Assembly (NCBI RefSeq): GCF_949628215.1
Contig: NC_134284.1
Location: 434,001-498,000, forward strand
Source of the DNA: Phalacrocorax aristotelis
Lineage: Eukaryota; Chordata; Aves; Suliformes; Phalacrocoracidae
Length of the DNA: 64,000 nucleotides
Reading direction: 5' to 3'
Part shown: positions 12,186-21,493 of the stretch, piece by piece
Layout: every line of letters begins with the position of its first letter
Numbering within the stretch: the stretch's first letter is position 1
Notes under the pieces: model-generated
Database searches by the model: none
Told to the model about the DNA's origin: nothing
Seen by the model: only the letters and a program-made list of their open reading frames with translations
Program-made: the position numbers and the translations under genes

Positions 12186-14455
12186 AATCATAGAATCATA
12201 GAATTGTTAATGTTGGAAAAGACCCTTAAGATCATTGAGTCCAACCACTAACCTGTCACTGCCAAGTCCACCACTAAACCATATCCTCAAGCACCACGTC
12301 TACCCTTCTTTTAAATACCTCCAGGGATGGAGACTCAACTACCTCCCTGGGCAGCCTGTTCCAATGTTTGACAACCCTTTCGGTGAAGAAGTTTTTCCTA
12401 ATATCCAACCTAAATTTCCCCTGGCGCAGCTCAAGGCCATTTCCTCTCATCTTGTCACTTGTTACTAGGGAGAAGAGACTGACCCCCATCTCGCTACAAC
12501 CTCCTTTCAAGTAGGTGTAGAGAGCGGTAAGGTCTCCCCTCAGCCTCCTCTTCTCCAGACTGAACAGTCCCAGCTCCCTCAACCTCTCCTCATAAGACTT
12601 GTTCTCTAGACCCTTCACCAGCTTCGTTGCCCTTCTCTGGGACACGCTCCAGCACCTCGATGTCCTTGTAGTGAGAGGCCCAAAACTGAGCACAATATTC
12701 AAGGTGTGGCCTCACCAGTGCCAAGCACAGGGGCTCTATCACCTCCCTGCTCCTGTTGGCCACACTGTTCCTGATACAAGCCAGGATGCCATTGGCCTTC
12801 TTGCCCACCTGGGCACTGCTGGCTCATGTTCAGCTGGCTGTCAGCCAGCACCCCCAGGTCCTTTTCCTCCAGGCAGCTCTCCAGCCACTCCTCTCCAAGC
12901 CTGTAGTGTTGCACGGGGTTGTTGTGACCCAAGTGCAGGACCTGGCACTTGGCCTTGTTGAATCTCATACCATTGGCCCCAGCCCAACGATCCAGCCTGT
13001 CCAGGTCCCTCTGTGGGGCCTTCCTGCCCTCCAGCAGATCGACACTTCCACCCAGCTTGGTGTCATCTGCAAACTTACTGAGGGTACACTCGATCCCCTC
13101 ATCCAGATTGTCAATGAAGATATTGAACAGGACCGGCCCCAACACTAAGCCCTGGGGAACACCATTCGTGACCGGCTGCCAACTGGATTTGACTCCATTC
13201 ACCACCACTCTCTGGGCTCGGCCGTCAGCCAGTTTTTAACCCAGCACAGAGTGCACTTGTCCAAGCCGTGAGTAGCCAGCTTCTCCAGGAGAATGCTGTG
13301 GGAGGCAGTGTCAAAGGCCTTACTAAAGTCCAAGTAGACAACGCCCACAGCCTTCCCCTCATCCACTAAGCGGGTCACCTTATCATAGAAGGAGACCAGG
13401 TCAGTGATGCAGGACCTCCCTTTCATAAACCCATGCTGGCTGAGCCCGATCCCCTGGTTGTCCTGCATGTGCTGCGTAATGGCATTCAAGGTGATCTGCT
13501 CCATGACCTTTCCTGGCACTGAGGTCAGGTTGACAGGCCTGTAGTTCCCTGGATCCTCCTTCCGACCCTTCTTGTAGAGGGGTGTCACATTTGCTAGTTT
13601 CCAGTCATCTGGGACCTCCCCGGTTGACCAGGACTGCTGATAAATGATGGAGAGTGGCTTGGCGAGCTCCTCTGCCAGCTCCCTCAGCATCCTCAGGTGG
13701 ATCCCATCCAGCCCCGTGGACTTGTGAACATTGAGGTGGAGGAGCAGGTCGGTGACTGCCACCTCTCCAACAACTGGGACTTCATTCTGCATACCATCTC
13801 CATCTCCCAGCACAGGGGCCCGACAACCCTGAGGGTGACCAGTCTGACTATTAAATACTGAGGCAAAGAAAGCATTAAGTACCTCAGCCTTCTTCTCATC
13901 TTTCCTGGCAAGGTTACCTTCCGCATCTAACAAAGGTGGGAGATTCTCCCTGGCCCTCCTTTTGTCACTGATGTATTTATAAAAACATTTTTTGTTATCT
14001 TTAATGGTGGTGGCCAGTCTAAGTTCTAGCTGGGCCTTTGCCTTCCTAATCTTTTCCCTGCATAACCTCACAACACCCTTGTAGTCCTCCTGAGTCACGT
14101 GCCTCTTCTTCCAAAGGCAGTAAGCTCTTCTTTTTTTCTTGAGCTCCAGCCAAAGCTCCCTATTCAGCCAAGCCAGTCTTCTCCCCTGCCTGCTCGACTT
14201 ACAGCACATGGGGGCGGCCTGGTCCTGCGCCTTTGAGACGTCCTTCTTTAATAACATCCAGCCTTCCTGGACCCCTTTGCCCTTCAGGACTGCCTCCCAA
14301 GGGACTCTGTTAACCAGAAACCTCACGAATCCAAAGTCTGCCCTTCTGAAATTCAGGGTAGTGGTTTTGCTGACCCTCTTCCTTACTTCATTACACTTTG
14401 AAATGTTAACTCTCTCCACTTCAAAGGTAGCGTTCGGTAAAACTCTCCTACTTCA
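12186..14455 (-). mobile_element. CR1 LINE, 5'-truncated, with decayed ORF2 reverse transcriptase
   Basis: This is the longest CR1 copy in the window. The 3' end is the pair of ATAGAATC octamers at 12188-12203. Reading 5' to 3' on the - strand, it carries the linker upstream of the RT (TLNFRRADFG, WLNRELWLELKKKRRAYCLW), the RT core with motif A YLDFSKAFD near 13340-13310 and FADD near 13076-13064, and the C-terminal [14 protein letters not shown] block. ORF2 is broken into four pieces (14419-13199, 13208-12699, 12808-12590, 12702-12274), implying at least three frameshifts, near 13210, 12815 and 12640. ORF1 and the endonuclease are missing. The 5' limit is uncertain by about 100 bp. The element is inactive, inside the DCAF5 intron and antisense to the gene. 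Confidence 0.93.
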
Positions 14456-14874
14456 CCTTTCCCTACTAAAACTGCTGCTGTGCCTTGAGAGAATGTGCTT
14501 TCTTTCCTTCATGGCTGTTCCCTAAAGGGAGTAGTGCAGGCCTGCTTTTCACCTCCATACATTCAGCTTCCTGCCTGCTGATCTGGTGTGACTGACTATG
14601 CAGCTGGATGAAATGTTACTCGACATCACTGGCACAAGCAACTCTAGTTTCCTGGGAAACAAGTGCCTTCATTGTTGCCTACAATACAGTCTTAGCACTA
14701 AACTATTCTTACCATTAGTGAGTAAGCATCCCTATTACATAAAAATAGAGCCCTGCAATTTGGGAGAAATTATTACACACTGAAATATTGAAATGATGGA
14801 TAATCTGCAGTGTGAGAGCTTTTAAGCCCTGGATGGGTGAAGTAGATGCAGGAAAAGCACATTTGTAAGAGGGG

Positions 14875-14892
14875 ACACACACACACACACAC
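14875..14892. repeat. (CA)9 microsatellite
   Basis: Nine AC units follow GGGG in the last DCAF5 intron, about 160 bp before the acceptor of the terminal exon. Confidence 0.9.
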
Positions 14893-15053
14893 CCAGAATG
14901 ATTGTAAGTAGGGGTCTGAGGGGTAAAAATTAACAAAAACAGCCTGCAACTTGCAGTCGTTCTGTGTATTTGTGCTACTGTTCTATTTCGGATGCTTGTA
15001 ATAAGTTTATTGATTCAAAGATATTTGTATTGGGTTTTTATTTTCTGCTACAG

Positions 15054-16862
15054 ATCTGGAGTCCTTACAAACAGCCTGACTGCACAGGGGATCTGGATGG
15101 TAGAATTGAGGATGATTCGCGTTGCCTCTACACTCATGAAGAGTACATCAGTCTTGTGTTGAACAGTGGTAGTGGCTTGTCCCATGACTACGCCAACCAG
15201 TCAGTCCAGGAAGATCCACGGATGATGGCCTTTTTTGACTCCCTGGTGCGCCGGGAGATCGAGGGCTGGAGTTCTGACTCAGACAGTGACCTCAGTGAAA
15301 GCACAATCTTGCAGCTCCATGCAGGAGTAAGCGAACGCTCCGTTTACAGTGAGTCGGAGTCCTCCGTGTCTTTGCATCACTCCCCTCCACATGTGGCTGA
15401 AGAGTCTGATGAAGCTGCCTATAACTTAAGGGCCTTAAGATCAACTGAATCCCCCTCAGCCAGAGAAGATGTGGCTTCCCGTCAGCAGAGGCTCTCTGCA
15501 CTGAGAAAGTATCAGGATAAGCGTCTCCTGGCCCTTTCCAATGAATCTGATTCTGATGACAATACCTGTGAGGCAGAACTAGATACAGACCTTTTCCCAC
15601 GGCCACGGTCCCCGAGTCCTGAGGAGAATGAAACCAGCAGTTCCAGCAGCAGCAGCAGTACAGAAGATGAAGAGGAACTGAATGAACGACGCACATCTAT
15701 GAGGCAATGCAATGCACTGAGGCGCCGACAGAAAGCGCAAAAGGAGGAACGGACTAGTGCTAACGCAGAGAACGTAACCCCCTACATAGGTGAGGATATC
15801 TATGATTACCCCCAGATCAAAGTAGATGATCTGTCGTCTTCTCCAGCTTCTTCGCCAGAAAGGAGTTCAACCAGCAAAGAAGTTCTCAAAGAAATTAACT
15901 CTCCTTGTTCAGACAGTGAATCGGTGGAGAGAAAGATTTACAAAGCTTACAAATGGCTTCATTATTCTTACATATCGTATTCAGCTAGTAAAGATGGTGA
16001 GTCCTCCAGAGGAGATGGGGAGAATGACGAAGGGAAACCAGGAACTAGCGGAAGGCACAGTACAGCACACTTGCTAAATAAGGAAGGTGCTAAGAACTTG
16101 AGTTCAGTAGTTCCTCAAGGTTCCTCAGCTCTTTCTACTGAAAGCTACAATAAGGAAACCTTAAAAGAAAGTGGCTTGATAGAAAATTCTAGTAATGGTC
16201 AAGCTTATGAACGTGACAATCAGCGGCAGATGGAGGGTCAAGAAAACACATCTGAAGACACTAGCAGCGGAGATACAGAACATTCTTTTGAGACTAAAAA
16301 GCTCAATAGAAGAGCTAACTGCAAAGGGCTAAATAGTTGTACTGAAGAACCATGCATTCAGACTGCAGGACTTGTGGAACAGAAAAATAGTCAGAACTGT
16401 CAACCAGCATCAAGCCATCACTCACTGGTCCCTCCATTCTCCACTGTTGCCATCTGTAGCATGTCAGGTCACTGTGCCAGAAACCAGACTGATGACAGTG
16501 AGGAGAGGAGCCTTGACACCTCCTGTGTTAACCACAACAACGGCCACTTGCATCTTCGCCCTTCGCGCTTCAACAATGGACAGAGTTTTGGAGAGCAGGA
16601 GACTGTGACACAAGGACTACAGGTGCGCTCAAATGCTGATAATGGCAACTTTGTGCAGATGGGCGTGACCTTGCACAGGGACTGCTGCCTGTCTGAAATG
16701 GACTCCAACAGCTACAGCGTGAGCGCAAGAGACGATACCGCTGACCTGCATCCTGCAGGCAGTGAGAGTACTCAATCTCTTGGAGGACTGAAAAGACACA
16801 GGGTGGAGTTGGAAGATGCAGATTCAGAGAGTTCATCCTTAGAAAAGAAGCTAAAAACATGA
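15054..16862 (+). CDS. DCAF5: DCAF5 terminal coding exon (disordered C-terminal region) with stop codon
   Basis: The exon opens in phase 0 after TTTTCTGCTACAG and encodes 602 residues to a TGA at 16860-16862. It starts IWSPYKQPDC, closing the WD40 repeat begun at 6375-6502. It continues with the conserved EEYISLVLNSGSGLSHDYAN and DPRMMAFFDSLVRREIEGW, then a low-complexity acidic and serine-rich tail: SSDSDSD near exon residues 72-78, SNESDSDD near 162-169, and a serine run followed by TEDEEE near 195-208. Two islands look constrained, YIGEDIYDYPQIKVDDL (244-260) and VERKIYKAYKWLHYSYISYS (291-310). The end is basic (KRHRVE, EKKLKT), plausible as a nuclear localisation signal. It matches vertebrate DCAF5 through to the C-terminus, and the length is close to the human equivalent. 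No damage is seen. The intron-side frame upstream of 15054 is open but not coding. Confidence 0.97.
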   Translation: MWSPYKQPDCTGDLDGRIEDDSRCLYTHEEYISLVLNSGSGLSHDYANQSVQEDPRMMAFFDSLVRREIEGWSSDSDSDLSESTILQLHAGVSERSVYSESESSVSLHHSPPHVAEESDEAAYNLRALRSTESPSAREDVASRQQRLSALRKYQDKRLLALSNESDSDDNTCEAELDTDLFPRPRSPSPEENETSSSSSSSSTEDEEELNERRTSMRQCNALRRRQKAQKEERTSANAENVTPYIGEDIYDYPQIKVDDLSSSPASSPERSSTSKEVLKEINSPCSDSESVERKIYKAYKWLHYSYISYSASKDGESSRGDGENDEGKPGTSGRHSTAHLLNKEGAKNLSSVVPQGSSALSTESYNKETLKESGLIENSSNGQAYERDNQRQMEGQENTSEDTSSGDTEHSFETKKLNRRANCKGLNSCTEEPCIQTAGLVEQKNSQNCQPASSHHSLVPPFSTVAICSMSGHCARNQTDDSEERSLDTSCVNHNNGHLHLRPSRFNNGQSFGEQETVTQGLQVRSNADNGNFVQMGVTLHRDCCLSEMDSNSYSVSARDDTADLHPAGSESTQSLGGLKRHRVELEDADSESSSLEKKLKT

Positions 16863-16897
16863 TAAATACAAATGTCTGTCATAGCGTGCACTCTCTC

Positions 16898-16917
16898 AAA
16901 AAAAAAAAAAAAAAAAA
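16898..16917 (+). repeat. 20-A homopolymer 35 bases after the DCAF5 stop
   Basis: Twenty consecutive A on the sense strand lie in the inferred DCAF5 3' UTR. Oligo-dT could prime here, giving false 3' ends in cDNA data. Confidence 0.9.
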
Positions 16918-17995
16918 GGAAGAAGAAAGTATTAAAGGGGCACATAGAGCTTGGGTCTGAAACATTGCATTTGATTCTCCGTTCCATTCTTCAGTGGGTC
17001 TGTTTTAGATTGCCAGTGGTTCATGCTGTATAAAAATCCAACAATTTACTCCTTAATGAGACTGAGTCTAGTGTACCCATACAAGGTTCTGTTTAAAGTA
17101 AATCCTTATTAAGACGGTTGACTGAGTTATTCTTGTGTGAACATGTGTCGTTTGTTCAGCCAGCCAACCAGGATGATTGCTTTAAGTTTTAATTGTTCTT
17201 CTGAGAAGGAATTTTTCCATACTGACACTTATTGCACATTACAGGCTGACGAATGATTGAATTAGATCACACTGGCAGTAGCTTGGGATGTGTTTCTTGT
17301 TGAGAAAAAACAGGGAGGAAACCTTCCCGGGCCCTTTATTCTGTTTCAGACACTAAAGAAATACAACCATTAGGGAGGATATTTTCAGAACTGCGTGGTA
17401 TCTTTAGAGATGGTACTTCATAAAGCACTTGCTTCTGATACAGTTCAGTGACACTATTTTTATGCCAGCAGAAAAGCTATAGGAAATGAGCCTCTTTCCA
17501 AAATTGACTTTAGAATGTTCCCATAGTGACATTGATTTTGTAGGGTTTTTTTAGAGAAAAGTACTGAATAACACAATGTCATCGCTATACTAAAACGTGA
17601 TTGTTGGGCAAGAGGAAGGTATTACGCTGTAGGCCTCACTCTAACCAAGGACTGTTAAAAATCAGGCATTGAAACATGCCTTTCTGTGAGCTTAACACAT
17701 AATGAATCTCTATTAGTATTATTTATTAAGAATATGGCTCAGAGTGTTGGGGTGTATCTTGACTGTGCCCCCCTTTCCTCTCTGTGCTTACTTTTGGGAG
17801 GCAGTAGGCCAGTGAAAAAATAGCAGAAGGATGGATAACGTAACTGATGCACGTTAACAGCAACACTTGCTGAAGTCTGAAAACTACTTTTTTATAGAAG
17901 TTTTCTTACCCCAAAGCTCAAAATTGGTTGGTGTTGGAGGTCAGGGCTGGTTTTCCACCACTGTGTTGCAAATATTTAAAACGGCAAATGGGTAG

Positions 17996-18438
17996 GTGGA
18001 TTCAACAGGGTAAGGGCCACCAAGATGATCTAAGGACTGGGAAGCTGCTGTACAAGGATAGGCTGGGAGAGCTGGGTGTGTTCAGCCTTGAGAAAAGGAG
18101 GCTCAGAGGGGATCTCATCACCGTGTACCAGTACTTAGGGGGCAGCTACAAAGATGATGGAGACTCAATTTTTACAAGGAGTCACATGGAGAGGGCAAGG
18201 GGGGATGGACACAAGTTGCTCTTGGGGACATTCCGATTGGACACCAGAGGAAAATTTTTCACCGTGAGGACAGTCACCACTGGAATAATCTCCCCAGGGA
18301 AGGGGTTGACTTGGCCACGTTGGACACCTTCAAGAGTCGTCTGGACAGGGTGCTGGGCCATCTTGTCTAGACTGTGCTCTTCCTAGAAAGGTTGGACTAG
18401 ATGATCCCGGAGGTCCCTTCAAACCAGTGATTCTGTGT
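17996..18438 (+). mobile_element. Older CR1 fragment (3' end) in the inferred DCAF5 3' UTR
   Basis: Recognisable CR1 blocks in order are AGGGCCACCAAGATGATC, the segment for [19 protein letters not shown], the RLDTRGKFFTV region, and the 3' UTR block GTTGGACTAGATGATCCC followed by GAGGTCCCTTCAAACC and GATTCTGTG. It is more diverged than the copies at 850 and 12186, and its frame is broken before the C-terminal residues. It lies sense to DCAF5, so it would be transcribed as part of the mature mRNA if the 3' UTR extends past 18.4 kb. Confidence 0.85.
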
Positions 18439-19009
18439 GTGTATGGGAGAGCTTCAGAGAAACATCCCCATGTGCTGGGAGCAAAAGGTAGGGGAGTGAA
18501 GAACACAAGCTGTAAAAATTTTCTTACAACTACTGTGTGCCATAGGCTGTTTGCCCATGCTTCGTCACCTTTGCTAAGTGAGTATTTAAGAAGCGTGTAA
18601 GATGGCTGAAAAAGGGAAGGGATGTTTTCAAACATGAGTAAAAGCAGCAATAAAACAAGCAGATACACTGTTACCTTATTGAAAAAATTGTTCTGTACTG
18701 ATAATGTTTTAGATGGCTGCAATCAAGATCACTATAGGAGTGTTCTCCTTGGTCATATAAACACCTTATTGTAAATGCTGGTTTTTAGCCAAAATCTCTA
18801 AGTTGCTGAGTCAAAACTTTATTTTTTAAAAGTTCTTTACATTGGAAAATTCTCTCAGCTGTCACATCTTCCATCCTCCTCTGAAGAATGCCCAGATTGC
18901 TGATGGAAGAGCATCTCCACTCTCCTTTGACATGGTTATCTTTTCTCAGTGTTTTCTCAAATGCCTTGTGGTCTCACTTTCTGGTTCTTTTGTTTGTTTT
19001 CAAAAGCAG

Positions 19010-19015
19010 AATAAA
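19010..19015 (+). terminator. DCAF5: Candidate DCAF5 polyadenylation signal
   Basis: AATAAA is followed within 30 bases by a GU-rich stretch (TGGGTTTGGTGTTAATG), the arrangement expected for cleavage and polyadenylation. Competing hexamers at 18649, 19239 and 23389 mean this is only the best-looking choice. Confidence 0.35.
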
Positions 19016-21476
19016 AGCTCCTGGGTTTGGTGTTAATGCTGCTCTGTAGGCTCTGGCCATAAAGGTTTGCTGTGGTTTCCCCAAAGACAGCCTCCCATGC
19101 TGCCTGCATGCTTGTTATTTCTAGTTTCTATCAAGCAGAAGCAGAAGGTAGGCTGTGATCTTAACCTTTTGTTCACAGGAAATTTCAGCACACACAAGAA
19201 CTGTAACTTCCGGATCAGTGGGTTCACCTTCTCACATAAATAAACTTACCAGCACTAGGCAGCTTCGTTATCTGGAAAAGACCAAAAAAAAGCGAGCAAG
19301 CAGCAGCACATCTGCTGCAGGTAGCCGACCATGAGAATGGCTGCTCTTTGGAGGTTGCTTTGCTTTGCCGTTGATCCCATGCATCCACACTGGGTCATTA
19401 ACCACGCTATGTCCTGGCAGTTTCCTGTGCTGCTATATCTGAGTGGTACCGTGCCCTTGGGATTGTTGCTCTCCATTGCTAGGGAAAGAGGGTAAGCTGT
19501 TCAGATGAAAATCTTACCAGTTTATCTGAAGAGGTTTCACCTTTTCTAATAATCCATGCCATGTACTTAGAAACAAAAAAGTTGTCTAAATACGGAACCA
19601 CCTTGTTAGTTAGCCAATATTTACTTACTGTGCAACTTGTTACAGCAGGAAATTGGCTAGGCCAGGTTGTACAGTTCAGCTCCAGAAAACCTTATCAATG
19701 GGAAAGAAAAACTCTCCCTTACATCTCTTCGCAAGACTGGACAGAGAAAGATTGATCCTTAAAGAAATTCTTTTTGATATTCCTACAAGCTCACAAGTGA
19801 TGTATTTGCTTATTTCAGCTTTCTCTGTTTAAAGCATTAATGTCAAACCAACCTGTTTGTGAGAGAATCGAAGCCGACTCTTCTGAAGCAGGCAAGCATG
19901 AGGCTTTTCTGGGCTGGGGTATTAACTGCTTTCAAAGATGCAGGAGGATATGAGATCTATCAACCGCAGGGGTTTTTCCAGTTCTCAAGTGATCCTCTTG
20001 CCAAAGCTGGCAAGTCTTCTCCAAGGTGAGTGGCTCAATAGAGATCACGCTTTGCTGTCGAGGAGCAGCTCACTCTTGCAGACTAAGTGCATGCAGAAAG
20101 GTACAGCTGCCTTGGGAAGGGAAGAGCACAGGATTTTGACCATGGGCAAACTGGTTGATTGCAGCATGTTCTAAAATCCAGCCTGTCTCGGAGTAACAAC
20201 TGGGAAGGACAACTTATTTCAGAACCTTTTCTCCTCCAAAAGTTGCAGTGGATTTTTTTCCCCCCTAAGTTTCATAATAGAATAAGTGATTGAAACCTGG
20301 TCCTAATCTCTGTTTATAAGCCATGCCACTTGGTACCTAGGAAGTCACTCTTCCTCAAAAAATTATAAAAGATAAATGTAGTTAGGTCTACTTCTGAGGT
20401 CTTGTACTTCCCCGCATTGTCACATCCCAGTGAACAGAGGGAGGTCTCTTGCTTACTGTGGCCATTAGAAGCTGATGTGGCTTGGTATTAACAAAGTCTT
20501 GGGATGCTTTCATTTGCAGTTAAAGTTTATTTTTCTGTTTGTGGACAAAACCAAGATGGGATTTTTGTTATTACTTCATTGGGTTAAAATGTCCCATGTT
20601 AGTGAGTTTCCGTCTGTTTTTACAGGCAGTACACCTGACGCTGTCTCCCATTTTCACCCACTCAGATTCTCCAAAACTCTTTGCCAGACCTGGGAAGCTC
20701 AGCGCTCTGCTGCGGGGTCCACGGGCTGCCAAAGCAAATAGCTGCAACAACTGAATTGCTATATGTCTATGTAATCTTCAGGAATTCTTTAATAAGTTAT
20801 TCTAGCACATGCATAATTTATAAAGCACATCAGCACACTCCTGCAGCTGGGTCGGTGCGCTACTTAGCCCAGCTAATGCTGTACCAGTATGAACAAGAAC
20901 TCTGTTTCAAACACCTATTGAGAAAATGGCCATTCTTTTGGGAGAGGAGAAAAACCGTAACACCAAAAACCCCAACAAAAAAAACCCCACTGGTTATGGT
21001 AGGTGCTAGGTTTGCCAAAGTTTTTTTTCAGTGGTTGTGCAGGTCAAAAGCAGTGAAATATCAAGAGATGTCAGTGTGTTGTGTTGCCATAGGAAATAAG
21101 CTGTATGAATTTGAAGTTTGTACTCTGCCTGCTTCAAGTCAGGGTCTTGGGCCTCCTGCCTTTCATTTGAGTATCCTAAGCATCAGCCTATTGCATTATT
21201 CAGGCGTGGGCTTTGTTCTTCTTTTGTCTGAAATGGAAAGGGGAAAGGAAATGGAAACAGTTCCACAAATACTGGAGCAGGGACTTGAGCCCAGCTCTGT
21301 TCATTTCTAGTTTGCTGAGAAAATGCTAGAGGATTCTTTTTCCCTTCTCCACCTTGTGTGATCTTTGGTCCAGAGAGCAAGATGGGGATGCTCACCCAGC
21401 CTTGTATGCATCCCGTTTGTCCCAAACATGGGAGGATTGTCCTTTCCAAGTTGGGCAGAGTGTGTATGATATTTCT

Positions 21477-21493
21477 ATTATTATTATTATTTT
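21477..21493. repeat. Short ATT microsatellite
   Basis: About five to six ATT units occur in succession in the intergenic sequence downstream of DCAF5. Confidence 0.8.

Larger units (their letters stand above)
6503..15053 (+). other. DCAF5: DCAF5 last intron (8.55 kb)
   Basis: The intron runs from the donor GTAAGG at 6503 to the acceptor TTTTCTGCTACAG at 15053, between exons that join in frame (EKIIK|IWSPYK). It holds a G-rich tract at 7869-7892, an 11-bp tandem duplication at 9571-9592, a 2.3-kb CR1 copy on the - strand (12186-14455) and a (CA)9 tract at 14875-14892. The remaining sequence is unremarkable and AT-rich. A - strand open frame at 9893-10237 is unexplained and probably spurious. 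Confidence 0.95.
16863..19040 (+). other. DCAF5: DCAF5 3' UTR (inferred; distal end uncertain)
   Basis: The sequence after the stop has no coding signature. It contains a 20-A tract at 16898-16917, AT-rich unique sequence and a CR1 fragment at 17996-18438. Candidate AATAAA signals lie at 18649, 19010 and 19239, with another at 23389. I place the end near 19040 because the signal at 19010 has the best GU-rich downstream region, but human DCAF5 has a long 3' UTR as I recall, so a more distal end near 23.4 kb is possible. Confidence 0.5.

Noticed and set aside
12235-13239. Several + strand frames of 77-130 codons at 12.2-13.2 kb
   Set aside because: They are antisense shadows of the - strand CR1 ORF2 remnant.
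15292-15712. - strand frames of 134 and 66 codons across the DCAF5 terminal exon
   Set aside because: They are antisense shadows of the DCAF5 coding sequence; the serine run in one is the reverse of the Ser/Glu-rich tract.
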